This document shows positions 8,551 to 17,106 of a DNA stretch of 64,000 bases, one piece after another. Where the stretch lies: contig CAZECN010000001.1 in NCBI GenBank assembly GCA_964510575.1, positions 1 to 64,000 of the forward strand. The letters are read 5' to 3'. Every line of letters begins with the position of its first letter. Position 1 is the first letter of the stretch. The translations under genes and the position numbers were made by a program. The DNA comes from CALKYB01 sp964510575. GTDB lineage: Bacteria > Bdellovibrionota_C > UBA2361 > SZUA-149 > CALKYB01. The notes under the pieces are model-generated. The model saw nothing but the letters and a program-made list of their open reading frames with translations. It was not told the DNA's origin and did no database searches.

Positions 8551-9453
8551 ATGTCTAATCTAAAAGAAATCAGGCGCCGGATTGGCTCGGTGAGTAATAC
8601 GAAACAGATTACTCGAGCTATGAAACTAGTTTCTGCAGCCAAGCTTAGAAGGGCTCAGGATGCAGCAACTGGTGGACGTGATTTTTCAAAGAGACTGGAT
8701 CGAATTCTTGCTGAGCTAATGAGTAGTTTGCCTGAAGATTTTTCGCATCCTCTTTTGGAAAAAAGAGAGGTTATTAAGAAGCGAAGGCTAGTTGTTGTCT
8801 CTGGAGATAGGGGTCTTTGTGGGCCTTATAATACCAACGTTCAAAAGGCAGTAATTAAGGAACTGGAAGCTTCAGAAGCTGAGAATGTAGAAGTAGACAT
8901 GATTGCAATCGGTCGACGTGCTGTGTCTTCTGTTAATGCACGAGGATGGAACCTTGTGGAAGGCTATGAATCTCTCGCGACTGATCCAACGGAATGGCCA
9001 ATTTCAGAGATTACAACAAGATGTGGAAATGACTTTGAAAGCGAAGACTGCGACGAAGTTATTTTGCTTTATACTCATTTTCACTCGGCAGTTAGTCAGG
9101 AAGTGACCAGAGTTAGCTTGATACCATTTGAAGGTACCCCTGTTGGAACTGAAGCAGAGGATCAGTCCAAGGACGAAGAGCCTGCGTCGCTTAATAAGAC
9201 AAAATGCGATCCGGATGCGGAGTCTATTGTCTCAGAGTTAATTAATGTTCTGATTTCTTCTAAGCTTACTCAAGCTATTTTAGAATCTAGAGCTAGTGAG
9301 CATGCAGCGCGAATGACTGCGATGGATGCTGCTACAAATAACGCTTCTGATTTAATAGGAAAGCTTAAGCTTACCTATAACAGAGCACGTCAAAGTGCGA
9401 TTACAACAGAACTAATTGACATTGTGGGTGGTGCAGAAGCCACCAGTGGATAG
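8551..9453 (+). CDS. atpG: F-type ATP synthase F1 subunit gamma
   Basis: A 300-aa protein starting MSNLKEIRRRIGSVSNTKQI with the gamma signature ITRAMKLVSAAKLRRAQ. Its C-terminal helix carries ESRASEHAARMTAMDAATNN and LKLTYNRARQSAITTELIDI, both strongly conserved in gamma. Gamma is the central rotating shaft that couples proton flow to catalysis. Residues about 200-225 (EAEDQSKDEEPASLNKTKC) form an acidic insertion before the C-terminal helix; its effect is unknown. An AGAAGGGAGAAGG ribosome site lies upstream of the ATG. Confidence 0.97.
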   Translation: MSNLKEIRRRIGSVSNTKQITRAMKLVSAAKLRRAQDAATGGRDFSKRLDRILAELMSSLPEDFSHPLLEKREVIKKRRLVVVSGDRGLCGPYNTNVQKAVIKELEASEAENVEVDMIAIGRRAVSSVNARGWNLVEGYESLATDPTEWPISEITTRCGNDFESEDCDEVILLYTHFHSAVSQEVTRVSLIPFEGTPVGTEAEDQSKDEEPASLNKTKCDPDAESIVSELINVLISSKLTQAILESRASEHAARMTAMDAATNNASDLIGKLKLTYNRARQSAITTELIDIVGGAEATSG

Positions 9454-9524
9454 TTTTTATTATTTAAGATTTAACTAATTGGAAAAAAGTAAGCGTTAAG
9501 TGCTTACGAAAAACAGAGGTCGAA

Positions 9525-10949
9525 ATGGCTACAGCAAGAACTGGAAAACTAGTGCAAATAATGGGTCCCGTAGTGGACATCTCATTTGAGGAAGGCTCAG
9601 GTCTTCCGGATATTGGGCACGCGTTGACAATCACTAACCCTGCGATTGATGACCAAGCTGATAACTTGGTTGTTGAAGTTAGCATTCATGTTGGCGACAA
9701 CGTTGTAAGATGTGTTGCGATGGACAGCACTGATGGATTGACCAGAGGAATGGACGCTAAGGATACAGGCGCTGGAATCAAGGTGCCAGTCGGGGAAGCG
9801 ACTCTGGGTAGAATCATGGACGTTGTTGGTCGACCAGTTGATGAACTTGGTCCAATCAAGAATAAGGATAGTTGGGAGATTCTCAGAGAAGCTCCAAAGT
9901 TTGAAGATCAAGCTGCTACTAAAGATTTCTTTGAGACCGGTATTAAGGTGATTGACCTGCTTGCCCCATACGTAAAAGGCGGAAAAATCGGCCTTTTTGG
10001 AGGTGCTGGTGTAGGTAAAACAGTTATTATTATGGAGCTGATTAACAACGTTGCGAAAGCGCACGGTGGTTACTCAGTATTTGCTGGAGTGGGTGAGAGA
10101 ACTCGTGAAGGTAATGACCTTTGGCACGAGATGACTGAGAGTGGGGTTATCGATAAAGCAGCGCTTGTTTATGGTCAGATGAACGAGCCTCCAGGAGCCC
10201 GTTTCCGAGTTGCTTTGTCTGCTCTTACTGTTGCGGAATACTTCCGTGACCAAGAGAACAGAGACATGCTTCTTTTCGTTGATAATATCTTCCGTTTCGT
10301 TCAAGCGGGTGCTGAGGTATCAGCCCTACTTGGTCGTATGCCTTCAGCTGTTGGTTACCAGCCAACTCTAGCTACTGACGTTGGAGAATTGCAGGAAAGA
10401 ATTACTTCGACTAAGTCAGGTTCAATTACTTCCGTTCAGGCAATTTACGTTCCTGCGGATGACTTGACTGACCCGGCCCCTGCTACAACGTTTACTCACT
10501 TAGACGCGACAACAGTATTGTCTAGGTCTATTGCTGAGCAGGGAATCTATCCTGCGGTTGACCCTCTTGACTCTACTTCTAGTATATTGGACCCAGCAGT
10601 TATTGGCGACGAGCACTATAAAGTAGCCCGTGAGGTTCAGCGATTGCTTCAGCGCTACAAGGATCTTCAGGATATCATTGCTATTCTGGGAATGGATGAG
10701 CTTTCTGAAGAGGATAAGCTTACGGTTGAAAGGGCTCGTAAAATTCAACGTTTCCTTTCACAGCCTTTCTTCGTAGCTGAACAGTTTACTGGAATGGAAG
10801 GTAAATACGTTAAGCTCGAAGACACAATCCGCGGTTTCCAGGAAGTAGTAGCTGGTAAGCACGACGATCTTCCTGAGCAGGCTTTTTACCTTGTTGGAAC
10901 TATTGAGGATGCGAGAGCTAAGGCTGAACAATTAGCTAACGAATCTTAG
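9525..10949 (+). CDS. atpD: F-type ATP synthase F1 subunit beta
   Basis: A 474-aa catalytic subunit. Visible motifs are the N-terminal barrel start GKLVQIMGPVVDISFE, Walker A GGAGVGKTV (about residue 159), the GERTREGNDLW catalytic Glu region, MLLFVDNIFRF (Walker B) and the SALLGRMPSAVGYQPTL catch loop. The family signature PAVDPLDSTS is present. It binds and synthesises ATP at the alpha/beta interface. A short intercistronic hairpin (GTAAGC/GCTTAC, 9489-9507) precedes the gene, and an 11-bp hairpin with a T-run follows it. Confidence 0.98.
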   Translation: MATARTGKLVQIMGPVVDISFEEGSGLPDIGHALTITNPAIDDQADNLVVEVSIHVGDNVVRCVAMDSTDGLTRGMDAKDTGAGIKVPVGEATLGRIMDVVGRPVDELGPIKNKDSWEILREAPKFEDQAATKDFFETGIKVIDLLAPYVKGGKIGLFGGAGVGKTVIIMELINNVAKAHGGYSVFAGVGERTREGNDLWHEMTESGVIDKAALVYGQMNEPPGARFRVALSALTVAEYFRDQENRDMLLFVDNIFRFVQAGAEVSALLGRMPSAVGYQPTLATDVGELQERITSTKSGSITSVQAIYVPADDLTDPAPATTFTHLDATTVLSRSIAEQGIYPAVDPLDSTSSILDPAVIGDEHYKVAREVQRLLQRYKDLQDIIAILGMDELSEEDKLTVERARKIQRFLSQPFFVAEQFTGMEGKYVKLEDTIRGFQEVVAGKHDDLPEQAFYLVGTIEDARAKAEQLANES

Positions 10950-10954
10950 AATTT

Positions 10955-10987
10955 TTAGAGGTTCCTAAAAGGGGCCTCTAATTTTTT
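10955..10987 (+). terminator. Intrinsic terminator/attenuator between atpD and atpC
   Basis: An 11-bp stem (10955-10965 with 10971-10981, two G-U pairs) closes a five-base loop and is followed directly by six T. It fits an intrinsic terminator and sits inside the operon, just after the atpD stop. Read-through would be needed for atpC unless it has its own promoter. Confidence 0.75.
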
Positions 10988-11025
10988 AGTTTTAGAGTTA
11001 TTACGAGACAGAGAGAAACCTCACC

Positions 11026-11445
11026 ATGAGTGCAGAATTCGAACTTGAAATTCTAACCCCAGGCAAAAAACTATTTGGAGAAAAAGTCTCCGAAGCGATA
11101 GTTCCTGCTTGGGATGGTGAGACTGGTATTCTTGCCAACCATGAAAACTTTGTTGGAAAGCTAGGAACTGGCGCTCTTAAAATTGTTCAAGAAGGTAAAG
11201 ATTTTTGGTACATGGTTAGTGGCGGAGTTTACGAAGTCCGTGACGGAGTTGTCTCTGTTTTAGCTCAAGTCGCTGAAGAAGCCGCTCAAGTTGATATCGA
11301 ATCAGCTAAGGAAATAGACGAAAAACTTTCCTCTGAACTTCCTAAAACCAATCTTAACACAATTGCTGGTCAGAATATGACTATGGAATTGGAGAGGGCG
11401 AGGGCAAGGCTTGAAGTCTATAACCGAACCAAGTCCGTCCATTAA
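11026..11445 (+). CDS. atpC: F-type ATP synthase F1 subunit epsilon
   Basis: A 139-aa protein with the epsilon beta-sandwich pattern: FELEILTPGKKLFGEKVSEA, then VPAWDGETGILANHENFV (normally 'GEFGVLPGHAP'), ALKIVQEGK and VSGGVYEVRDGVVSVLAQ. A C-terminal helical hairpin is present (ESAKEIDEKLSSEL and ELERARARLEVYNRT). Epsilon caps the central stalk and can inhibit ATP hydrolysis. It follows atpD by 76 bp, with the terminator-like hairpin in between. A GAGAGAAACC ribosome site precedes the ATG. Confidence 0.93.
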   Translation: MSAEFELEILTPGKKLFGEKVSEAIVPAWDGETGILANHENFVGKLGTGALKIVQEGKDFWYMVSGGVYEVRDGVVSVLAQVAEEAAQVDIESAKEIDEKLSSELPKTNLNTIAGQNMTMELERARARLEVYNRTKSVH

Positions 11446-11765
11446 CCCAGGCCTATTAGATTTAGGATTTTCTTCATCGCTCTGTAACGTGGGTTTCAGA
11501 AATGCTCCATTTCAGCCCCATTCTACTACGTCTTGCGCCTGCTGGGCGGGTGGTACACCTTCACTCTTCGACCAGATTTAGATATCCGCTTTAGGCTTTA
11601 ATTCTTCTAAAGTCTTTGCTTTGCCCTACCTCTCCTTCTGTAAGTGAAGTTGTTGATGGTCGTATGTTGGCGCTGAGGGTATACTTGTGTTGAATAAGTT
11701 CTTTCCTAAGAGGCGGTTGAGTAATTCGATATACTCCCCCTAGTGATAGGAGGAGGATCCAGAAG
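11446..11765. other. Intergenic gap after the atp operon
   Basis: About 320 bp with no convincing gene. Near its end a GGTTGAGTA motif (about 11716) is followed by TATACTCCCCC (about 11730), fragments resembling the arms of the TATAC...GTATA repeat units found at 13.7 and 21.4 kb. This may be a decayed copy or part of the promoter of the next gene. Confidence 0.35.
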
Positions 11766-11789
11766 ATGGCTAGAAAAGAGCAATGCTAA
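11766..11789 (+). CDS. Possible seven-residue leader peptide
   Basis: An ATG at 11766 opens a short frame encoding Met-Ala-Arg-Lys-Glu-Gln-Cys and stopping with TAA at 11787-11789. It, rather than the following gene, is positioned behind the strong GGAGGAGGATCC ribosome site (11749-11760). Its last codons overlap the ATG of the sulfatase gene at 11783 in another frame, an arrangement that would allow translational coupling. Support is purely positional. Confidence 0.35.
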   Translation: MARKEQC

Positions 11790-13606
11790 GACTAGTAGTC
11801 ATACCAGCCTATTTGGCTATATTTCACTTAAGTCTTGAATGGCTTTTTTTGGCAACAAAACCCTCATTTCTATCGAGGCTTTCTTACCTTGATCAATTCT
11901 TGGTTTATTTTAATTCTCTTGGCTTACCAATTATCACTATTGTTTTAGTTTTTACAGTTCTTGTAGCTATCACCAAGGTCTTGTTTAAAGGATTCCCAAT
12001 AAATTGGAGCAAAATAGTCTGGTGTATTCCTGCTGCCGCCATATTGGCATCCTTATGGTTTCTTCTTGCTAATACGTTCACTTATAACTTGTTTGGTCAG
12101 AGCATATTAGTAGAGCAAGGACGAGGTAGACTAGTATACCTGCTTGTATTTGCTTTACTCTACACTTATTCCTTTAGTGTTTTGAATAAATTGATTAGAG
12201 AAAGTTTTTGGAAATACTATGAAAGAAAGTTACTGCTAGTTTTAGTGACTTTAGCCTTAGTATCAGTATGTTCCTGTCTCATAAGTAATCGACATTTAGA
12301 GGCTTCTTTAGACGATCTGAAGTTTGACTTGGATGCTAAAAGCGAACTACCTGATATTATTTTACTCTCTTCAGACGCTTTACTTTCATCTCATATGTCG
12401 GTTTATGGTTACGAAAGAGAGACTACACCCTTTTTAGCCAGTGATGATGACAGTTGGCTGATTTATGAAAATGCATTTTCTAACGCCAATCGCTCAGCAG
12501 GCTCAGTGCTTGCAATGCTGACTGGCCGGTCTCCACTTCACACTAAGATAATAACTTATCCTGATATTCTTCGTGGGCAAGATTCCCTCAGCCATTTTGT
12601 TGGACTGATTAGAAGTAAAGGCTATCGAACCTTAGACATAAGTATTCGTGATTACGCTGATGCAGTAGATCGAAACATGTGCCTTGGCTTTGATTACGCC
12701 ACTGGACGTAAATTGGATCAAGGCCTTTACTCTATTCTAAGGAACTATCCTTCTTTACTTTGCTCAGATGAATTCTTTTTTCTTTCAAGAGTCTTTAGAA
12801 GATTAAACGAGCATTTGAAGCACACGCTTTATCTAAAAAAAGTATCACTGTCCTGGCATAGTGTGACTAAAAAAGTTGATTTTTTTGAACAAGATGTAAA
12901 AAAGATGGATCGTCTTATGGAGTTTATTGAAAGCTCTAAAAAGCCGATATTTGCCCATGTGCACCTGTTGGGAACTCATGGACCGATGTATAGCCCTAAA
13001 AGCGAAGCCTTTTCAGGTGGACGTGACCAAAGTGAAGATCGAGAAATAGATTTCTATGATGACGCGATCAGAGACTTTGACCACCATATTGAACGGCTTA
13101 TTTCGAGTCTGAAAGAAATAGGTAAACTAGAACAAACCTTAATAGTTATTCACTCTGACCATGATCGACACTTTAGAGTGGGTGGTCGTATACCACTTAT
13201 GTTTAGATTTCCTAGGAAAGAGTTTATTGGTCGAAAACATCTTAACGCTCAGCTGTTAGATATCGCCCCTACTATTTTAGACTATCTTGGATCGGCAGAG
13301 CTGGACTGGATAGATGGGGAGAGTCTTTTTAATACTGACCTTGAGCCTGATCGTTTGTTGGTTGGCCTATCAGATATTTACCCATTTAAGCATTACTATT
13401 CAGCAGAACCTCCCTTTTTTAATATTGACTCTATCGAGCTTATCAGATGCGATAGACAGCTCTCCTATTCGGTTGACTCGAAAGAGATTACTGAAAGGCG
13501 TATTAAGGGGCATACCAAGCCATGTGAGAGTAATCCTTGGGATCGACCCGGGCAAGCTATGCGAGACATAGAGCAGCAAATTTCTATTTTTCTAAGCTCT
13601 GACTAA
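11783..13606 (+). CDS. Membrane-anchored sulfatase/alkaline phosphatase-fold protein
   Basis: A 607-aa protein with about five N-terminal membrane helices (residues 1-170), a linker, and an extracytoplasmic sulfatase-fold domain. Metal and active-site segments are PDIILLSSDALLSSHMSVYG (the D-x-x-x metal region), NANRSAGSVLAMLTGRSPLH and HVHLLGTHGPMY. LIVIHSDHDRHFRVGGRIP corresponds to the usual 'TSDHG' motif. The nucleophile position, Cys or Ser in sulfatases and Thr in LtaS-type enzymes, appears to be Ser here. Members of this fold transfer phosphoglycerol or phosphoethanolamine to envelope glycans or hydrolyse sulfate esters; the substrate is unknown. Nearby GT-C-like genes suggest envelope work. 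Confidence 0.75.
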   Translation: MLRLVVIPAYLAIFHLSLEWLFLATKPSFLSRLSYLDQFLVYFNSLGLPIITIVLVFTVLVAITKVLFKGFPINWSKIVWCIPAAAILASLWFLLANTFTYNLFGQSILVEQGRGRLVYLLVFALLYTYSFSVLNKLIRESFWKYYERKLLLVLVTLALVSVCSCLISNRHLEASLDDLKFDLDAKSELPDIILLSSDALLSSHMSVYGYERETTPFLASDDDSWLIYENAFSNANRSAGSVLAMLTGRSPLHTKIITYPDILRGQDSLSHFVGLIRSKGYRTLDISIRDYADAVDRNMCLGFDYATGRKLDQGLYSILRNYPSLLCSDEFFFLSRVFRRLNEHLKHTLYLKKVSLSWHSVTKKVDFFEQDVKKMDRLMEFIESSKKPIFAHVHLLGTHGPMYSPKSEAFSGGRDQSEDREIDFYDDAIRDFDHHIERLISSLKEIGKLEQTLIVIHSDHDRHFRVGGRIPLMFRFPRKEFIGRKHLNAQLLDIAPTILDYLGSAELDWIDGESLFNTDLEPDRLLVGLSDIYPFKHYYSAEPPFFNIDSIELIRCDRQLSYSVDSKEITERRIKGHTKPCESNPWDRPGQAMRDIEQQISIFLSSD

Positions 13607-13682
13607 AGTTCCTTTGGTCTGTTTGGCTTAATGAATATACTGAAACCAGTTTAAATTCCGTGTCTGGCAGTGCTACGCACTT

Positions 13683-14051
13683 TATACCCCTTTACGACAG
13701 GTACAGAAAAAGCCAGAATTTAAAGTAGACGGGGTATATACTGCGCCTCATTTAAATTTCGGTTTAGCTAGACTAAGCATGGGCGCAGTATAAAGCCGAA
13801 CTTTTAGTTCTGCCAAAAGACCATAGACTCAACCTCCAAGTATGCTTTTCAAGGCCTTTAGGCCTTGTCTGATTTTACTATCATTCAGAAAAACATGGGT
13901 AGGGTATTTGAACACTCTACTGGAAAAACGCTAGTCGCGTTTTACAGAGTTTTAGACGCAGTATCTGTCTTATGGCCATGCTAGCGCATGGCCGATATAC
14001 TCAACCCTGCTAAACGCATAAAGGACCAAATTTAAATCAGGTTGAGTATAT
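13683..14051 (+). repeat. Composite structured intergenic repeat, copy 1
   Basis: This gap is filled by inverted-repeat units. Unit E1 (13683-13738, 56 bp) has arms TATACCCC/GGGGTATA. Unit E2 (13737-13792, 56 bp) has arms TATACTGCGCC/GGCGCAGTATA. A core (13829-13994) has three hairpins: CAAGGCC/GGCCTTG at 13850, AAAACGC/GCGTTTT at 13925 and GGCCATGC/GCATGGCC at 13973. Unit E4 (13996-14050, 55 bp) has arms TATACTCAACC/GGTTGAGTATA. E2 through E4 is matched by the reverse complement of 21354-21661. No open frame of note. It could be a MITE-like element or a structured RNA. Confidence 0.85.
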
Positions 14052-14153
14052 AAGTTTAAAGTCTTTTACCGTTGCCAAAACTTTGGCCCCATCTGATATT
14101 GACTATATCCAGTGGTTTAATTGAGCAGTGATAAATAAGAGATAGGAACTTTT

Positions 14154-15452
14154 TTGAATTTAGCTTTAACTGATAGTTTTATCACGGATCTAGTTAATTC
14201 TAAGCGTTTGATTTATCGCTTTGTTCGAATTTTACTGTTCTTACTATTTGCAGCACTGGCAATAGATAACTTTCGAGCTGGGATGGATTCCCTGCAAGAA
14301 AGACATGTGTTTGGAAAAGATTTTTTGCAAGAGTACTTGCTTGCTGTTGCTACTGTTAGAGGAGAGGATCCATATCAATCAGTTTCACAATTAGAGAAAA
14401 AGTTTCTTAATATTGCAGGAGAGACCAATGTTTTTCCACATGCGACCCCTCACCCTCCCTCTTTAATTCCTTATATTCTTTGGATGGAGAAGTTTGATTA
14501 CTTCACCATGGCTAGTTTTTGGATGGTAGCAGAGGTTTTAATGACTTTTACTTCTGTCTTTTTTTGTTGGAGATATCTTTCTTTGACGAAGATTAGCCCA
14601 TATTCACTTTTTTCTTTCCTCGCCTTTGTTGCAGGCTCTCAAGTCTTTAGAAGTGAATTAATATCTGGCCAACTAAATTCCGTCTTATTGCTTCTTGTTA
14701 CAGGAATGCTGATCTTTGAAGATAGAAAGAAAGATCTTCTAGCTGGCACTTGTTTAGGCTTATGCCTTTCAATAAAATTTTTTGGAATTGCTTTTCTCGT
14801 ATTCTACTTGCTTAAGCGTAAATTTAAATTAGTTATTGTTAGCGTATTAATTTTCTTATTTAGCTTGGGAGTGAGCTCTGTTCTTATTTCAGTGGAGACA
14901 ACTTTTGATTATTTTATTTCAATTGCTCCTCAAGTCTCCAAGCTTTACCAAGGAGATAGTCATAATTTTTCTCCACTAGTTCTTCCTCAAAGAATATTTG
15001 AAGGAACCCATTCGCTAGTATCTACGAAGAATAAGGCAATAGAACCGTTGGTTTTATTGCCTAGCCTAATTGAACCACTAAAATATCTTTTGGCATTATT
15101 TTTACTACTTGTCTCTTTATTACAAGCTGTCAGTGAAAAAGAGAGAAGGCTTCAAATTCCCAGCTTGATAGTTGGAAGTTTGGCGGTCTTCCCTAATCTT
15201 TGGGAGCATAGTCTCCTTGTTTTAATTCCAGTTTTATTGCCGACCTGGTCGAATAGCTCAAGAATCAAGCTAAGTGAAGTTTTAATACTAGTTCTTTTCT
15301 TTTTTGGTAACTTTGGTTTGTATTTTTATGATAAAAGTTCACTTGGTTTTTGGGAAGGCTTGGTGACTTTAATTCCAACTGCTATTCTTATAGCTGTTAT
15401 CCTGAATAGATCGGAAACCTTTTTCAGAAATGAAAAAGATATTATCTCTTAG
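14154..15452 (+). CDS. GT87-like (DUF2029) polytopic glycosyltransferase
   Basis: A 432-aa protein with about ten membrane helices. The first periplasmic loop carries GKDFLQEYLLAVATVRGEDPYQ, matching the 'D-F-x-x-Y-x-A-A...G-x-x-P-Y' opening of GT87/DUF2029 mannosyltransferase-like proteins. TPHPPSLIPYILWMEKF follows, and later ISGQLNSVLLLLVTGMLIF with LAGTCLGLCLSIKFFGIAFL, the family's 'GQ-N...G...L-K' segment. Such GT-C enzymes use polyprenyl-phosphate sugars on the outer face of the membrane. The start is TTG at 14154 with AGGAA upstream. It lies between the composite repeat and another polytopic gene on the same strand. Confidence 0.7.
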   Translation: MNLALTDSFITDLVNSKRLIYRFVRILLFLLFAALAIDNFRAGMDSLQERHVFGKDFLQEYLLAVATVRGEDPYQSVSQLEKKFLNIAGETNVFPHATPHPPSLIPYILWMEKFDYFTMASFWMVAEVLMTFTSVFFCWRYLSLTKISPYSLFSFLAFVAGSQVFRSELISGQLNSVLLLLVTGMLIFEDRKKDLLAGTCLGLCLSIKFFGIAFLVFYLLKRKFKLVIVSVLIFLFSLGVSSVLISVETTFDYFISIAPQVSKLYQGDSHNFSPLVLPQRIFEGTHSLVSTKNKAIEPLVLLPSLIEPLKYLLALFLLLVSLLQAVSEKERRLQIPSLIVGSLAVFPNLWEHSLLVLIPVLLPTWSNSSRIKLSEVLILVLFFFGNFGLYFYDKSSLGFWEGLVTLIPTAILIAVILNRSETFFRNEKDIIS

Positions 15453-15628
15453 CTTGCGAGATACTTTTCTATTTTTCGCTTTTTATTTCCTCGACTTAAA
15501 CAGGCTCTTTTAGGTATTCTTTGTAGTAAGGCTTAAATGCTCTATGACTGAAGACTTGTCTCTAAGCTAATGCGGTCTTATGGCAAAAAATCACTATTCA
15601 CCTCAATTTTTTAGTCTTTCTGATCGTT

Positions 15629-16855
15629 ATGAGTGAGCTTCATCTATTCAAACTAAATATCGAAAACAGAGAAACTAGTATTCAGGCAGTCTTATTGTGT
15701 TTATTCTACTTAGTCTTAAGTTTTTTCATCTTACGCGCGAAAACTGTTACCCAGGACACTTATATTCCCAAAAATCCCAGAGGACAGCTGGTTAAAACAG
15801 CTATTTCTTTTGCAGATGGCGAGGGTCTTTATCAGAAAAGATTTCAAGACTTAGATAAAGCTTTATCAACTTATACCTCAGGCCCTGGTCAGTCTTATCT
15901 CCAGAGTGAACTACCATTTAATAGTTCTCCCTCAACTTGGGAGCCAAGTTTGTATCAAGATATATTTTCTGTTTCCACTAGTGGAAAACTAACTCCGAAA
16001 CATCCTTGGTTTGTTTCATTAGTAGCCAGCCCTTTTTACTCAATTGCAGGTCTTCCAGGGGTTTGGTTTTTTAACCAGCTTTTGCTAGCAGGTTTTTTTG
16101 TTTCTGGCTTTTTACTTCTTCGTGAGCACGATAAAAGTCTATTTCCTTTCATCTTTGCTTTTTCTTTCCCTTTACTTTTGTTTCAAACAGTTTTTTTTGC
16201 GAGGGCTGGACTTAGTCACGATTTGTTCGCAGCTTTTACAATTGTCTTAGCTTTTGCCGCAGTAAGAACATGCCCTTCTTTAGCGATGTTATTATTTGGA
16301 ATTAGTGCTTATTGTAGAGTAACTAACTTATCTTTCTTGCCTTTTTTGTTGATTTATAATCATTTCGGAGAAAATAGATCACTAGCCTCTTTGCACCAGA
16401 AATTAAGAAGTTTCACTGTATTGTTCATTGTAGTTTTACCATTATTTCTAACCAACCTAATCATTTGGGGTTCACCGATTTCAGGGTCTTATTCCAGACT
16501 TCCAGTTTATGAACATGGAGAGAGAGTTTTTGGTCACTCAAAGAATGACCACTTTTTTGATTTTAAAATCGCGATAGATCATGGGATGTCCAGGGTCACA
16601 GAGGGGAGGGATGGTCTTTTAAGAAATTTGCCGATTTTCATTTTTACCTTTCCTTTGGCTATGCTTCTTTTTTGGCTTGGTAAAAAGCGGGATTTTTATC
16701 TCCTTTTTGGGGCGGCAGTGTTTCAAAGCTTACTTTATTTGAGCTTCAACCACTGGGAGGGTGCTGTCGGATGGCGTTTTGTTTTAGTGGCTGGAATGTT
16801 TATGGCTGTGGTACTCGGTCGATGCATTGGGGATATTTGTTCTTCTAGAGTCTGA
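15629..16855 (+). CDS. Polytopic membrane protein, GT-C-like, unknown
   Basis: A 408-aa protein with one N-terminal helix, a periplasmic region of about 95 residues (including SSPSTWEPSLYQDIFSVS and SGKLTPKHPWFVSLVASPFY), then about eight further helices. The helix / long first loop / multi-helix plan and the KHPWFVSLVASPFYS segment resemble GT-C type glycosyltransferases of the PMT/ArnT kind, but I do not recognise a specific family. No good ribosome site precedes the ATG, so the start is uncertain. Neighbouring GT87-like and sulfatase-fold genes suggest a shared role in envelope glycans. Confidence 0.6.
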   Translation: MSELHLFKLNIENRETSIQAVLLCLFYLVLSFFILRAKTVTQDTYIPKNPRGQLVKTAISFADGEGLYQKRFQDLDKALSTYTSGPGQSYLQSELPFNSSPSTWEPSLYQDIFSVSTSGKLTPKHPWFVSLVASPFYSIAGLPGVWFFNQLLLAGFFVSGFLLLREHDKSLFPFIFAFSFPLLLFQTVFFARAGLSHDLFAAFTIVLAFAAVRTCPSLAMLLFGISAYCRVTNLSFLPFLLIYNHFGENRSLASLHQKLRSFTVLFIVVLPLFLTNLIIWGSPISGSYSRLPVYEHGERVFGHSKNDHFFDFKIAIDHGMSRVTEGRDGLLRNLPIFIFTFPLAMLLFWLGKKRDFYLLFGAAVFQSLLYLSFNHWEGAVGWRFVLVAGMFMAVVLGRCIGDICSSRV

Positions 16856-17106
16856 AGCAGCACAAAATAATTGTAGGTGAAAAGTTGGTTTTCGTTTTGA
16901 TTTCTTAGTATTACTTTAACATTACATTTTTATAAAATAACTCGTGAGCTTTTGGCTAAGGGTGCCGTCGGTATTACCTTCTTTGATTATTTTGTTATCA
17001 ATTATAGTTAAAAACAGCCATTCCTCGTTGATAAATCAATAGAAATAAAAATCGTACCTTATGTAAATGAATAGAGGGTAAAAAATCAATTCAGTAGATC
17101 GGAGAA

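Noticed and set aside
9597..10064. 155-codon minus-strand frame inside atpD
   Set aside because: Shadow of the strongly conserved atpD frame. The same applies to the other long antisense frames over atpA, glmS, pepA and the 952-aa gene.
13607..14153. CRISPR array
   Set aside because: The repeats are inverted units with paired arms and differing interiors, not direct repeats with uniform spacers, and no cas genes are present.
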